Shown: piece by piece, positions 1 to 9,034 of the stretch
Layout of the letters: every line of letters begins with the position of its first letter
Numbering within the stretch: position 1 is the first letter of the stretch
NCBI GenBank assembly: GCA_001898965.1
Contig: MKVW01000003.1
Span: 681,440-745,439, forward strand
DNA length: 64,000 nt
Direction of reading: 5' to 3'
From: Rhizobiales bacterium 62-17
GTDB taxonomy: Bacteria > Pseudomonadota > Alphaproteobacteria > Rhizobiales > Beijerinckiaceae
Notes under the pieces: model-generated
What the model was told of the DNA's origin: nothing
What the model saw: only the letters and a program-made list of their open reading frames with translations
Database searches by the model: none
Translations under genes and position numbers: made by a program

Positions 1-858
1 CCGTCCTACTACGTCGGCCTTACCACCAAGATCCTGATCTTCGCGCTCTTTGCCATGAGCCTCGATCTTCTGATCGGCTATACCGGCCTGGCCTCGCTTG
101 GCCATGCGGCCTTCTTCGGCATCAGCGCCTATACGATCGCCGTTCTGTCGGTGAAGCTGCGGATGTCGGAATGGATCGCCTTTCCCGCCGGCCTCACAAT
201 GGCGATCGCATTGGGTGCGGTGTTCGCGCTTCTCGCCCTGCGGGCACGCGGCAGTTATTTACTAATGATCACGCTGGCTTTGGCGCAGGTGGTGTGGGGG
301 ATCGCCTTTGGTTGGCGGACGATGACGGGCGGTGACGACGGCCTGCCGGGCCTGCGCCGGCCGGCTTTCGTGTCCGACGAGACCTCGTTCTATTTCCTGG
401 TGCTGGGTCTGGTCGCCGCCTCGACGGTCGTGCTGGTGGCGCTTATCCGTTCCCCCTTCGGCCTGGCCTTGCAGGGCATTCGCGAAAGCGAAAGCCGTAT
501 GCAGGCCTTGGGCTTCAATGTCTGGCGGCATCAATTCGTGGCTTTCGTCATCGCAGCCGCCTTCGCCGGCCTCGCAGGCGCCCTCTATGTCTATTACAAC
601 CGCTTCGTCAGCCCCGACTTCCTGCACGTGGTGCGCTCGGCCGAAGTGCTGATCATGGTCATCATCGGTGGCGTCGGCACGCTGCTTGGCCCGGCCATTG
701 GTGCTGCGGCGATCATCCTGCTCGAAGACATCATCTCCTCGCAGACGCAGCACTGGCTGCTGGCGCTCGGCATCATCTACGTGGCGACCACTTTGTTCGC
801 ACCGCGTGGTCTGATCGGGCTCTACCGCGAGCGCTTCATGGCGAGGCGTAAACCATGA
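1..858 (+). CDS. livM: Branched-chain amino acid ABC transporter permease LivM (5' end outside window)
   Basis: The reading frame is open from base 1, so the start lies outside the window; an internal ATG at 55 is not the start because the residues before it already fit a LivM transmembrane segment. LivM is one of two inner-membrane permeases of the high-affinity Leu/Ile/Val (or urea/amide) ABC importer. Visible features are repeated hydrophobic segments, the family-typical opening SLDLLIGYTGLASLGHAAFFG, and a cytoplasmic coupling loop around RESESRMQALGFNV. The stop overlaps the start of livG by 4 bp (ATGA), indicating translational coupling in a liv operon. Substrate cannot be told from the permease alone. 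Confidence 0.93.
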   Translation, partial: PSYYVGLTTKILIFALFAMSLDLLIGYTGLASLGHAAFFGISAYTIAVLSVKLRMSEWIAFPAGLTMAIALGAVFALLALRARGSYLLMITLALAQVVWGIAFGWRTMTGGDDGLPGLRRPAFVSDETSFYFLVLGLVAASTVVLVALIRSPFGLALQGIRESESRMQALGFNVWRHQFVAFVIAAAFAGLAGALYVYYNRFVSPDFLHVVRSAEVLIMVIIGGVGTLLGPAIGAAAIILLEDIISSQTQHWLLALGIIYVATTLFAPRGLIGLYRERFMARRKP

Positions 859-1604
859 CGGCATACAAAGCTCTCGACGTGCAGAATGTCGCCAAGAATT
901 TCGGCGGCGTGCGCGCTCTTACCGATGTGACATTGGCCATGGCGCCGGGCGAACGGCTGGTGCTCCTTGGCCCCAATGGTGCCGGCAAGACGACGCTGTT
1001 TCATTCTATCTCCGGCAATATCATCGCTTCGGCCGGGCGCATCAGCCTGTTCGGCCAGGACATCACCCAACTGGCGCCGGATGCCCGGGCGCGCCTCGGT
1101 CTCGCCCGCACCTTTCAGATCACCAATCTGTTTCGGCAGCTCACCGTTTTTCAAAATCTCCAGCTCGCGGTCTGCGGCGCGCAGCAGGTGACGTTCAAAT
1201 TCATTCGCCCGATGACCCAGTATGCGGATGTGCGCGAGCGTGCCGAGGCCTTGCTGGCGGAATGGAATTTGGTCGATGTGGCCGACACCATCGTCCAGAA
1301 TCTGTCTTATGGCGAACAGCGCCAGATCGAAGTGGTGATGGCGCTGGCGGGTAATCCGAAAATCCTGCTGCTCGACGAGCCGACATCCGGCCTGTCGCCG
1401 GCCGAAACCCATCGCGTCGCCGCCATGGTGCGCGCTTTGCCGCGCGACATGACCATTCTGATGATCGAGCACGATATGGACGTCGCCTTCGAGATCGCCG
1501 ACCGTATCGCCGTGATGCATCAAGGCCGGATCATCGCCGAGGGCGACGAAGCCACCATTCGTGGCAACAAGCAGGTTAGCGACATTTATCTGGGCGTGGA
1601 GTGA
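855..1604 (+). CDS. livG: Branched-chain amino acid ABC transporter ATP-binding protein LivG
   Basis: A 249-residue ABC ATPase of the LivG type, which energises the LivHM permeases at the cytoplasmic face. Walker A is GPNGAGKTT at residues 39-47, the ABC signature LSYGEQRQIEV starts near residue 150, Walker B ILLLDEPTSGL lies near 170, and the switch histidine is in MIEHDMD. The C-terminal AEGDEATIRGNKQVSDIYLG is typical of LivG. It overlaps livM by 4 bp and is followed 3 bp later by livF, so all three are one transcript. Confidence 0.95.
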   Translation: MTAYKALDVQNVAKNFGGVRALTDVTLAMAPGERLVLLGPNGAGKTTLFHSISGNIIASAGRISLFGQDITQLAPDARARLGLARTFQITNLFRQLTVFQNLQLAVCGAQQVTFKFIRPMTQYADVRERAEALLAEWNLVDVADTIVQNLSYGEQRQIEVVMALAGNPKILLLDEPTSGLSPAETHRVAAMVRALPRDMTILMIEHDMDVAFEIADRIAVMHQGRIIAEGDEATIRGNKQVSDIYLGVE

Positions 1605-1607
1605 GCC

Positions 1608-2303
1608 ATGCTCAAAGTTGAGAACATCTACACCAATTACGGCTCGAGCCAGGTGCTGCAAGACCTGTCGCTGGAGGTGAAGCCCGGCGAGATCGTCGGC
1701 ATTCTCGGTCGCAATGGCGTCGGCAAGACGACCCTGATGCGCTCCATCATGGGGCTGACGCCGCCCCGCAGCGGCCGCATCTTGTTTGATGGCGCGGATA
1801 TCACGCGAATGGCGCCGCATCGCATCGCGCGGCTGGGATTGGGATATGTGCCCCAGGGCCGGCGCGTGTTTCCCTCTCTCTCCGTGCGCGAACATCTCCA
1901 GGTCACGGCGCGCGAGCGTGAAGCGAGCCCCTGGACTTTCGCCAAGATGATCGAACTCTTTCCCAATCTCGGTCAGAGGCTCGATCAGTCCGGCGCCAAA
2001 CTAAGCGGCGGCGAACAACAAATGCTGGCGGCAGGCCGCGCGCTCGTCGCCAATCCGACGCTGTTGCTGATGGACGAACCGACGGAAGGGCTGGCGCCTT
2101 TGATGGTGCGCGAACTCGGCCGTCTCGTCGGCGCCTTGAAAGACAGCGGCACGGCGGTGTTGCTGGTCGAACAGCAATTGGCCTTCGTGCTGAAATATGC
2201 CGACCGCGTTTACATCGTCGCCAAGGGCCAGATTGTTCATCACTGCCTGCCGGCGGAGCTTGCCACCGACAGCGACGTCAAGGCGCGCTATCTCGGCGTG
2301 TAG
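1608..2303 (+). CDS. livF: Branched-chain amino acid ABC transporter ATP-binding protein LivF
   Basis: A 231-residue ABC ATPase, the usual length for LivF, the second ATPase subunit of the Liv importer. Walker A GRNGVGKTT is at about residues 36-44, signature LSGGEQQM near 133, Walker B LLLMDEPTEGLAP near 153, and VEQQ carries the switch glutamine typical of LivF where LivG has His. The C-terminus KARYLGV is the family ending. The start follows livG by 3 bp. It is the last gene of this operon in the window; a palindrome follows 20 bp downstream. Confidence 0.95.
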   Translation: MLKVENIYTNYGSSQVLQDLSLEVKPGEIVGILGRNGVGKTTLMRSIMGLTPPRSGRILFDGADITRMAPHRIARLGLGYVPQGRRVFPSLSVREHLQVTAREREASPWTFAKMIELFPNLGQRLDQSGAKLSGGEQQMLAAGRALVANPTLLLMDEPTEGLAPLMVRELGRLVGALKDSGTAVLLVEQQLAFVLKYADRVYIVAKGQIVHHCLPAELATDSDVKARYLGV

Positions 2304-2323
2304 AACAGGTCGGATTTCGATCG

Positions 2324-2341
2324 CGTTTGACTAATCAAACG
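2324..2341. promoter_or_regulatory. 18-bp palindrome between livF and the FAD monooxygenase gene
   Basis: CGTTTGA-CTAA-TCAAACG is a perfect inverted repeat with 7-bp arms and a 4-nt centre. There is no T-tract, so it looks more like a dimeric repressor operator for the downstream gene (start 2425) than a terminator for livF. No regulator gene lies beside it. The role is inference. Confidence 0.4.
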
Positions 2342-2424
2342 GGGCTCTGAGCGCTTTGCCTTGCAACGCCGCCTGACGTAACCTCGTACGTATTCGTATG
2401 ATGTTTCAAAGGTAAAACACGCTC

Positions 2425-3570
2425 ATGACGAAGATCGTCATTGTCGGCGGCGGGATCGCTGGCGCTTCTCTCGCCATCGCTCTCAAACGCCAATCGGTCG
2501 ATGTGGTTCTGGTGGAGAAGGATCCGCACTGGACGCCGTCGAGTTCCGGCATTTTTCTTTATGCCAATGGCTTGGAATCCGTCCGGACGCTTGGTGTGCT
2601 CGATGCGGTTTTGGAACGCGGTTGGGCCAGCGATGGCCGCAATGTCTATCTGACGGCGGACGGTAGTTTCATCACCGAAACACATTACCCGTCGCGCGAT
2701 CCCGCGCACGTCCCTCCGATCGTCGGCATCAAACGTTCCGATCTGCACCGGGCGCTCGCGGACGAAGTGCAACGGCTGGGCGTCGACATCAAGCTCGGTC
2801 TCACCGTCGACAGTTTCGAAGATCGAGGCCCGCAGGTGATCGCACGGCTTTCCGATGGCAGCGAGATCGCCTGCGACGGATTGATCGGCGCCGACGGCAT
2901 TCGCTCTTCGATCCGCGAACAGCTCTTTGGCAAGATGACGCCGGAATTTACGGGCTTTGGCACCTGGCGCAGCGTGCACAAGAAGCCGAAGGAGATCGAC
3001 GTCAAGATCATGATGATGGGCGTCGGCAAGCGCCTCGGCATCATGCCGATCAGCGACGATCAACTTTATATCTTTGCCACCACCAATGAGCCCTCGAAAC
3101 CGCTCTACGACACTACGCGAATGCATGAAATCATGCGCGAGAAGCTTGCCGAGTTCAAAGGCCCTGCGGCTGCTCTGCTCGACGGACTGATGTCACCCGA
3201 GGGCGTGCTCTATACGGCTGTCGAGGAAATGGCGCTGCCTCTGCCCTGGAACAAAGGCCGGGTTCTGATCATCGGTGACGGCGCTCATGCCTGCACACCT
3301 TATATGGGACAAGGCGGTGCCATGGCGCTGGAGGATTCTATCCTGCTGGCGCCGCAGATCGCCGCGTCAAGTGATCTCGCTGCGACCTTCACCGCTTTCG
3401 GTGCTTCACGACATGAGCGCTGCAGCTTTGTCCGCAAAGTCTCGCGACAGGTGGGCGATGCCGGCGGCAAGGAACTGCCTGACGACGTCGATGCGCGTAA
3501 CAAACGCTTGCAGACGCAGGGCCAGGCCGATGTCGACTCGTTTTACGCGCGCATGTTCGCGGGCACATGA
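2425..3570 (+). CDS. FAD-dependent monooxygenase (PHBH-like fold)
   Basis: A 381-residue single-component flavoprotein hydroxylase. The N-terminal Rossmann motif VGGGIAGASLA (from residue 7) binds the ADP part of FAD, LIGADGIRSSIR near residue 155 is the DG motif contacting FAD and NAD(P)H, and IGDGAHACTPYMGQGGAMALED near 280 is the GD motif closing the FAD site. Such enzymes hydroxylate aromatic or related rings using NAD(P)H and O2. The substrate is unknown. It stands alone between the liv operon and small exported proteins, with a hairpin terminator right after its stop. Confidence 0.85.
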   Translation: MTKIVIVGGGIAGASLAIALKRQSVDVVLVEKDPHWTPSSSGIFLYANGLESVRTLGVLDAVLERGWASDGRNVYLTADGSFITETHYPSRDPAHVPPIVGIKRSDLHRALADEVQRLGVDIKLGLTVDSFEDRGPQVIARLSDGSEIACDGLIGADGIRSSIREQLFGKMTPEFTGFGTWRSVHKKPKEIDVKIMMMGVGKRLGIMPISDDQLYIFATTNEPSKPLYDTTRMHEIMREKLAEFKGPAAALLDGLMSPEGVLYTAVEEMALPLPWNKGRVLIIGDGAHACTPYMGQGGAMALEDSILLAPQIAASSDLAATFTAFGASRHERCSFVRKVSRQVGDAGGKELPDDVDARNKRLQTQGQADVDSFYARMFAGT

Positions 3571-3573
3571 AAA

Positions 3574-3597
3574 CGCCGCGGATGCTTATCCGCGGCG
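3574..3597 (-). terminator. Hairpin terminator between convergent genes
   Basis: A perfect 10-bp stem, CGCCGCGGAT / ATCCGCGGCG, around a GCTT loop. Read on the minus strand it is followed by TTTTC, fitting intrinsic termination for the small gene at 3616-3879; on the plus strand it directly follows the monooxygenase stop, so it may act both ways. Confidence 0.75.
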
Positions 3598-3615
3598 CTT
3601 CGCTTTGAAAAGAGA

Positions 3616-3879
3616 TTAACGGCAGACGCGCACTTGCTTGACGACCACGCGGCCGAACGGACCACGCGTGCGGATCGTGTTGATGCGGCAAACCGGGCGA
3701 CGGACCGGACGCGCATGGCGATAGTGCGGATGGCCCGGACGATACTGCACGTGATCGATATTGATCTGCGCAGCCGCTGCCGGCATCTGCGACACGGGCA
3801 TCGCGCTTGCCGAGCCGATGGCGCCCAAGGTCACAGCGCCCAGAACCGAAGCTGCCAAAGTGAGTGCATGAAATTTCAT
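3616..3879 (-). CDS. Small exported basic protein, function unknown
   Basis: An 87-residue protein with a clear signal peptide (hydrophobic run LTLAASVLGAVTLGAIG ending ASAM near residues 24-26). The mature part is His/Arg/Tyr-rich (YRPGHPHYRHARPVRRP) and holds two cysteines, one near residue 63 and one at the penultimate position, which could form a disulphide in the periplasm. The start is set by AAGGAGA 8 nt before the ATG. Similar small RRPVCR-containing exported proteins of unknown role are common in Bradyrhizobium relatives; no function is claimed. Confidence 0.75.
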   Translation of the reverse strand: MKFHALTLAASVLGAVTLGAIGSASAMPVSQMPAAAAQINIDHVQYRPGHPHYRHARPVRRPVCRINTIRTRGPFGRVVVKQVRVCR

Positions 3880-4068
3880 TTTTGAATCTCCTTGGGTTGT
3901 TAGAACACGCTCTTCATGGCGCTTCGAACGTGAACAAATTCTGAATGCTCACATTACGATAAATTTAGAATCACTCTGCGGCACAATACGAAGATTTGAT
4001 GGCGAAATGTGAAGCGCATGGCTGCTTACGGCAAATCGTGCACCTTGGTCCGCACGCGACAAACAAAA

Positions 4069-4092
4069 ACTGCGCGAACGATGTCGCGCAGT
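4069..4092 (-). terminator. Intrinsic terminator downstream of the Gly/Trp-rich small gene
   Basis: A perfect 9-bp stem, ACTGCGCGA / TCGCGCAGT, with a 6-nt loop, followed on the minus strand by TTTTTG. It lies 31 bp past the stop at 4123 and in the right orientation for that gene. Confidence 0.75.
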
Positions 4093-4122
4093 GTCGTTTG
4101 TCGTCAAATCCAAGCGGTCGTT

Positions 4123-4377
4123 TTACCAGCCGCGCCGGCGATGCTTATACCAACCGCGCTTGCGACCACGCGTCGCCGCCCAAGCACTGTTGCCGCGTCC
4201 CCAGCCGCGCGCATGACCTGGAGGGCCCCAGCCGCCATGTCCGCCGCCCCACTTCTTCACTTCAATCGCGCCATCGGCCGGAAGATCTTCGATTTTCTCT
4301 GCAGCCATCGCTTGTGCTCCAACGAGCGTGGCGGTGGCCGATGCGAATGCAGCTAGGATCAGTTGGCGTCTATCCAT
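4123..4377 (-). CDS. Small exported Gly/Trp/Arg-rich protein, function unknown
   Basis: An 84-residue protein. The start at 4377 is preferred over an in-frame ATG at 4410 because GAAGGAGG lies just before it. The N-terminus MDRRQLILAAFASATATL resembles a Tat/Sec signal, with AMAAE as a probable cleavage region near residue 24. The mature part begins EKIEDLPADGAIEVKKWGGG and then becomes Gly/Trp/Arg-rich (WGGGHGGWGPPGHARGW, ending RRRGW). This composition suggests a surface or nucleic-acid/polyanion-binding role, but nothing firm can be said. Its own terminator follows. Confidence 0.7.
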   Translation of the reverse strand: MDRRQLILAAFASATATLVGAQAMAAEKIEDLPADGAIEVKKWGGGHGGWGPPGHARGWGRGNSAWAATRGRKRGWYKHRRRGW

Positions 4378-4396
4378 GAGAGCCTCCTTCAATAAG

Positions 4397-4417
4397 AACG
4401 CATGTCTCAAATGCGTT
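4397..4417 (-). terminator. Small hairpin after the KGG-repeat gene
   Basis: Arms AACGCAT / ATGCGTT (7 bp) around a 7-nt loop, starting 2 bp past the stop codon of the 4420-4695 gene, followed on the minus strand by CTTATT. The short stem and weak T-tract make it a modest terminator candidate. Confidence 0.45.
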
Positions 4418-4419
4418 AC

Positions 4420-4695
4420 TTAACTCTCAGGCGTCTCAGAAGTTGCAGGATTCGGACCAGCAAGCCCGCCTTTGCGCCCAGCGCTTGAAGCCAACGCTGG
4501 ATTACGAGAGAAGGCACGATTCTGCGGACTGACGGAGGAGCCACCTTTGCGGCCGGCTTTCACCGCCAGTTTCTTGTCTTTCGAGAAGGCACGATTTTCG
4601 GGTTTGACGGCCAAGCCACCTTTGCGCGCCACTTCCTGGCGCCGTTCCGGTGTCATGGATGCAAAGCCCCGTTTCGATTTTTCGACTGCTGTCAT
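4420..4695 (-). CDS. KGG-repeat stress-type protein (GsiB/YciG family)
   Basis: A 91-residue hydrophilic protein built of three copies of the KGG repeat: RQEVARKGGLAV, KLAVKAGRKGGSSV and ALASSAGRKGGLAG, separated by PENRAFSKD and PQNRAFSRN. Such repeats define the general-stress proteins GsiB and YciG and plant-LEA-like glucose-starvation proteins; a protective, desiccation-related role is established for some members but not shown here. It contains no signal peptide, so it is probably cytosolic. I looked for an EcfG promoter upstream and did not find one. Confidence 0.85.
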   Translation of the reverse strand: MTAVEKSKRGFASMTPERRQEVARKGGLAVKPENRAFSKDKKLAVKAGRKGGSSVSPQNRAFSRNPALASSAGRKGGLAGPNPATSETPES

Positions 4696-5152
4696 TGTTG
4701 TTGCCCCTCACCCAATTCGAGCTACGACCCAAACCGTCGATAGCCCCTCCCACTGCTGTCGTCACAGATGACAAAATCAATATTCGTTGCCGCAAATACT
4801 GCGTAAGCAAGAAATCATGGCAGGGAGCAAATATTGTCAAGGTGCAAGTGAGGGGCGCTATGCCTTTTTAAGACAGTCACTTCGTCAGCAAGTTATTGCA
4901 GCGGGCAGCCTCGCCATCATCATCATAATAGTATGAATACGTGCTATATACAGAGCAGGTATAGTACAAGGCTTTGGCAGCGCACGGAAAACCAGTATCG
5001 GAAGAATTGGGTCAACGCCGCCTGCGTGAGAACAGCCGCTCTTTCATATCTCAATAGATACATATATCTGTTTTGCAGAAAGGCCTGAGCGACAGGCACT
5101 TTGTGCGTGTCGTCCGTCGTGGAACTTAGGTCGAAGGCGGGTATCTAGCGAA
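4696..5152. other. 457-bp non-coding gap, locally AT-rich
   Basis: It lies between the start of the KGG gene and the stop of tamB. No credible open frame was found. Between about 4920 and 5070 the sequence is clearly more AT-rich than its surroundings and holds a CATCATCATCAT run (4915-4926). It presumably contains the promoter of the KGG gene; no recognisable -35/-10 pair stood out. Confidence 0.6.
5090..5112 (-). terminator. Imperfect hairpin downstream of tamB
   Basis: CGACAGGCAC / GTGCGTGTCG pair at 9 of 10 positions around a TTT loop, 40 bp past the tamB stop. There is no T-tract on the minus strand, so it may be a Rho-related or mRNA-end structure rather than an intrinsic terminator. 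Confidence 0.3.
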
Positions 5153-8100
5153 TCAATATTCCCACTCGACGCCGATGCCGACCGACGTGCGCCCGTCGGC
5201 GCCCACTTCGCCGACGCCGCGCACGCGCCGCGTGATATCGACGTTGACGCCGACGGCCGATTGCTCAGGCCTGGCACCTGCCCGCACGCCGATACTGACG
5301 TTGTCGGAGATGTAGCGTGATGCGCCGGCGCTGACGCCGCCGCTGGCATCCTCGCGAATGTCGAGCGAATCCACACCAAGTGATTTGCGCAGCTTCTCGA
5401 ACACATCGAGACCAGGGCCGGCGCCGGAGAATTGCGCCACCGATTGCGCCAGCATCACCGCCTGGAAAGCCGAGAGACTGCCGGACGGTTTGGCGAAGAG
5501 AATGCGCGACATCACTTCGTCGGTCGGCATCTGCGGCTGCGATCCGAAAGAGAACGAAGGCGATGCCGCCGGGCCGTCGACCTGAACCTGCAAGGTCGCG
5601 TCGCTGGACGTGGTCTCGGCGACGAAATTGATTTCCGGCGTCAGACCGCCCGTGAAAGTCAGGCGGCCCTGGGTGATGTCGATGCGCTTGCCGGCGATGC
5701 TGATACGGCCACGGCGCTGATCGAACTGGCCGATGATATTGGGCTTCTGCACGCTGCCGGTGATCCGCAGGTCGCCACCGAATTCCGCATCGATGCCGCG
5801 CCCGCGCACGAACAGACGGTTCGGCGCCGAGACGGCGATGTCGAGCATCGCGTCGAAAGCCGATTTCGCTTTGGCGCGGGCCTTGGCCTTTTTCTCCAGC
5901 GCCAGGATTTCGCGCACGAATGGGCCAGGGTCGATATGTTTGGCGTTGGGCAGCGGCCGCAGGTTGATCGGCAGCCGCTCCGGCACGGTCACGTCCATGG
6001 AGACGATGGTGATCTTGCCGGCAACTTTCGGACGCTGACCGAGCGTGCCGGTGATGTTGAGATCGAAATCGGCCGTGCTCGAAACCGTCTGCGTCGAACT
6101 CACCTGCGCGTTGCGGCCGGTGATGTGAATGGTGCCGGGGAAACCGGCGGTGGCGAGATTGATCTTGCCGGAGCCGCTGATCGTACCGCCATTCGGTGTC
6201 GTCGCCGACAGTTGCTCGATGTTGAGATCCCGGCCCGAGCCAAGCAGGCGCGCGTTGATGTTTTCCAGCCGCACGCCATTCAGCGGATCGGCGAAGGTGC
6301 CGCCGGCGAGCGTCGCGCTGCCGGAGACCTGCGGATCGGACGTCGAACCGGTGGCACGCAGATCGACATTGACCTTGCCGGTCACGCTCTGACCATTGGC
6401 GGCCAGCATGGTGTTGGCGGCACTGGCGTCGATGGCGCCACGGATGTTGAGGTCCATGCGGGCAGCGGCATCGATCGGCACGCGGCCGGTGACGTTGAGC
6501 GTACCTGCCCTGCCCGCATTGATCTGCGCATTGACCGAAGTCGACGTGCCTTCAAGCCGACCGTTGGCGGCGATGTCGATTGACGACAGACCGGAAGACC
6601 GCAGCGAGGGATCGGAGAGTTTGCCGATCTTCACGTTCCAGTCGCCGGCGAGCGAAGACGGCGTGCCGGAAATCCGCGCTTCGCCATCAATCGTACCGCT
6701 GGCATTGACGCCAGGCGAAACGAGATTGGCGATCGCCAACGGGATCGAGCGGGCGTTGATGGCGAGATTGAGTTGGCTTCCGGCCCGACCACTGGCCGTC
6801 AGACGGCCGCTGTCGGCCGCGATCGCCAATTGTTCGAACGACGCAATGCCGTTCTGCCAGAAGATCGTCGCCGGCGCGGTCAGGCTCAGTCGTCGGCCAT
6901 TGCTTCTGGCGTTGAGCGAGGTGAGATCGATGCGGGTGCGCTCGCCCGGCGCCACGGTCGCCTTGCCGTCAACGGTGATCCCACGCACTTCGCCGGAGAG
7001 ATCGAAATTGGTCTGGGACGGCGTGCCGCGTGCCACCACCTGGAAGCGCGGGATAGAGGTGCCGGCGGCCGTCGCGCCCTCCAGACGCGCCGTGGCGTCG
7101 ATGGAAGGTTTGCGTAGGAGGTCGAGGCCCTTGCCGCGCACATCAAGCAGCGACACGGCAATGTCACCGGCGCGGATGGCGCTGCCATTGGCGTTGATCT
7201 CGACCGATTGCGCGCCGTCCTTGCCGATGAGCGTGATATCGGCATTGAGCCGGCCCTGCATGTCGCGCAGCGCGAACGCCGACAGGTCTTCCAAGGATGG
7301 CGCGTTGATCTTGATGGTGCCATTGGCAAGGCCCGAGGGCGTGACCGTGGCGTTGCCTGTAATCGCGACGCGGCCGATGGTCAGATCCGATGGCGCGATG
7401 GTCCAGCCGGCATCAGCCTTCGACACCTGGACAGCGCCGCGCGCGGCGCGGTTGTCGACGTCGCCATCGAGTTTGAGCGCGACCCGCGCCTGGCCCAGCA
7501 CGTCCGTGCCATTGAGATCGAGCTGCAGATGCCGGATCGGCCGGCCGGCGGCCGTTGCTTTGTCGAGCGACAGCGTGCCTCTGACATTGGGGCTATTGAG
7601 ATCGCCGGTCACCTGCGCGTTCAGATTGGCGACACCCGTCAGGCGCTCATCGGCCTTAGAGAGATCGGACAGCGCGGCATCGATCGCCAGCGCAGGTTTC
7701 AGCGAGCTGCCGGTTGCCGTCAATTTGGCCGTTACATATTGTCCGGTAACCGCGAGCGCGCTGGCGCCAAAGCCGCGGCTCGAATATTCGAGCGGACCGG
7801 AAAGCGTCAGGCGTTCGCCGATCAGTTTGTCGAGCGCCGGCGTGCCGGTGACGAGCTTGTTCAGGCGCCCGTCGATCTTGGCGGCATAGGCATTGGCGTT
7901 GGGCCGGGCATCGACATCCATGGCTAGATCGGCGCTGCCGGCCAGATCGCGACCGGCCAGTTTGCTCAAGGGCGTCAGGCTCGGCAGGGCCAGTTGCAAC
8001 CGCCCCTTGATCTGATCGGTGGTGGCAAGGCCGGCATAAGCGATCGAAGCCGTATTGGTGGCGATGCGCAGATCGTCGAACGTCCAGGCGCTATCGGCGC

Positions 8101-9034
8101 CAATGCGTCCGCGTCCGCTGAGCTTCACCGGATCGGCCATAAGGCCGGCGAAACGTTCGGGCATCAAAGCGGTGACGCGGCCGTCACCATCGAGCGTGAA
8201 CTGGCGGCCGTCGCCGGACTTTTCCAAACGTGCTTTCGCCTGCGCGCCGATAGAAGGACCGGCCGTGAAGGTGAGCCCGGCGGAAAAATCATCGAGCTTG
8301 CCGTCGCCTTTCAGGTTGAGTTCGACGGGCGGGCTGTTGGGAATTTGCAGGGCACCGGCAACCATGCCGCCGGCCGGCTCGTTGGCTGTCACCGCGACCG
8401 ACAGCGCTGTCGTCTGCGGCTCGTAATTGAGTTTCGCGCTGATGGCGCCAGGCGCATCGAGGCGCTGGACATTGACTTCGCTGTCGAGCCCGGCCGAAGC
8501 GTCGCCGAGCTTGGCACGGCCGTTGATGGTGATGCGCGCCGCCTGCCCTACGATTTCTGGACCGAGATCGATTTCGTTGATGCGGAAGCCGCGGATGTCG
8601 ACGGCGACAGGCAGATCGGGCAGCAGCGACTTGGGATCGAACGGTTCGGTCTTGGCGGTTGCGGGCGTGGGTTCGCTCACCGGCTTGCGCAGCACTTCGA
8701 CCTTGCCGGCTTCAAGTCCGTCGACTTCGAGGCGGCCGCGCAGGAGTGCCAGCCGCCGCCAGACCAGGCGTGCCTGATCGAGCTTGAACCAGACGCCGTT
8801 GCGATCGGAGATCTCGACATTGCGGATGGTCGCATCCGACGACAGTGGCCCGTCGATCGCGCCGATGGAAATCTTCATGTCGGGCGAAGAGACCATGCGC
8901 GAGATGAACGAGGCGAGCATGCCCTTGTCTTCTTCGGCGCCGCTCAAGACCGTATAACCGGCCCAGAGGCCGCCGACCGTGAGTGTCACCACGGAGACGA
9001 GAGCGATGGAACGTAGCGGGCGCAGTTTCATCAT
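5153..9034 (-). CDS. tamB: Translocation and assembly module inner-membrane protein TamB
   Basis: A 1293-residue AsmA/TamB-type protein. A single N-terminal membrane anchor (about residues 8-28) is followed by a very long periplasmic region of repeated beta-strand segments rich in Gly, Asp, Asn and Thr, ending in the conserved DUF490 (TamB_CTD) domain over roughly the last 350 residues (for example RLFVRGRGIDAEFGGDL and GRLTFTGGLTPEINFVAET). The C-terminus VGIGVEWEY resembles the family ending. TamB spans the periplasm and, with TamA, helps insert outer-membrane proteins; TamB-like proteins are also implicated in phospholipid transport to the outer membrane. Its ATG overlaps the tamA stop by one base, so they are co-transcribed. 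Confidence 0.93.
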   Translation of the reverse strand: MMKLRPLRSIALVSVVTLTVGGLWAGYTVLSGAEEDKGMLASFISRMVSSPDMKISIGAIDGPLSSDATIRNVEISDRNGVWFKLDQARLVWRRLALLRGRLEVDGLEAGKVEVLRKPVSEPTPATAKTEPFDPKSLLPDLPVAVDIRGFRINEIDLGPEIVGQAARITINGRAKLGDASAGLDSEVNVQRLDAPGAISAKLNYEPQTTALSVAVTANEPAGGMVAGALQIPNSPPVELNLKGDGKLDDFSAGLTFTAGPSIGAQAKARLEKSGDGRQFTLDGDGRVTALMPERFAGLMADPVKLSGRGRIGADSAWTFDDLRIATNTASIAYAGLATTDQIKGRLQLALPSLTPLSKLAGRDLAGSADLAMDVDARPNANAYAAKIDGRLNKLVTGTPALDKLIGERLTLSGPLEYSSRGFGASALAVTGQYVTAKLTATGSSLKPALAIDAALSDLSKADERLTGVANLNAQVTGDLNSPNVRGTLSLDKATAAGRPIRHLQLDLNGTDVLGQARVALKLDGDVDNRAARGAVQVSKADAGWTIAPSDLTIGRVAITGNATVTPSGLANGTIKINAPSLEDLSAFALRDMQGRLNADITLIGKDGAQSVEINANGSAIRAGDIAVSLLDVRGKGLDLLRKPSIDATARLEGATAAGTSIPRFQVVARGTPSQTNFDLSGEVRGITVDGKATVAPGERTRIDLTSLNARSNGRRLSLTAPATIFWQNGIASFEQLAIAADSGRLTASGRAGSQLNLAINARSIPLAIANLVSPGVNASGTIDGEARISGTPSSLAGDWNVKIGKLSDPSLRSSGLSSIDIAANGRLEGTSTSVNAQINAGRAGTLNVTGRVPIDAAARMDLNIRGAIDASAANTMLAANGQSVTGKVNVDLRATGSTSDPQVSGSATLAGGTFADPLNGVRLENINARLLGSGRDLNIEQLSATTPNGGTISGSGKINLATAGFPGTIHITGRNAQVSSTQTVSSTADFDLNITGTLGQRPKVAGKITIVSMDVTVPERLPINLRPLPNAKHIDPGPFVREILALEKKAKARAKAKSAFDAMLDIAVSAPNRLFVRGRGIDAEFGGDLRITGSVQKPNIIGQFDQRRGRISIAGKRIDITQGRLTFTGGLTPEINFVAETTSSDATLQVQVDGPAASPSFSFGSQPQMPTDEVMSRILFAKPSGSLSAFQAVMLAQSVAQFSGAGPGLDVFEKLRKSLGVDSLDIREDASGGVSAGASRYISDNVSIGVRAGARPEQSAVGVNVDITRRVRGVGEVGADGRTSVGIGVEWEY

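Noticed and set aside
5432-7889. Long plus-strand open frames opposite tamB
   Set aside because: Arg/Ala/Asp-rich shadow translations of the tamB beta repeats with no start signals or family motifs.
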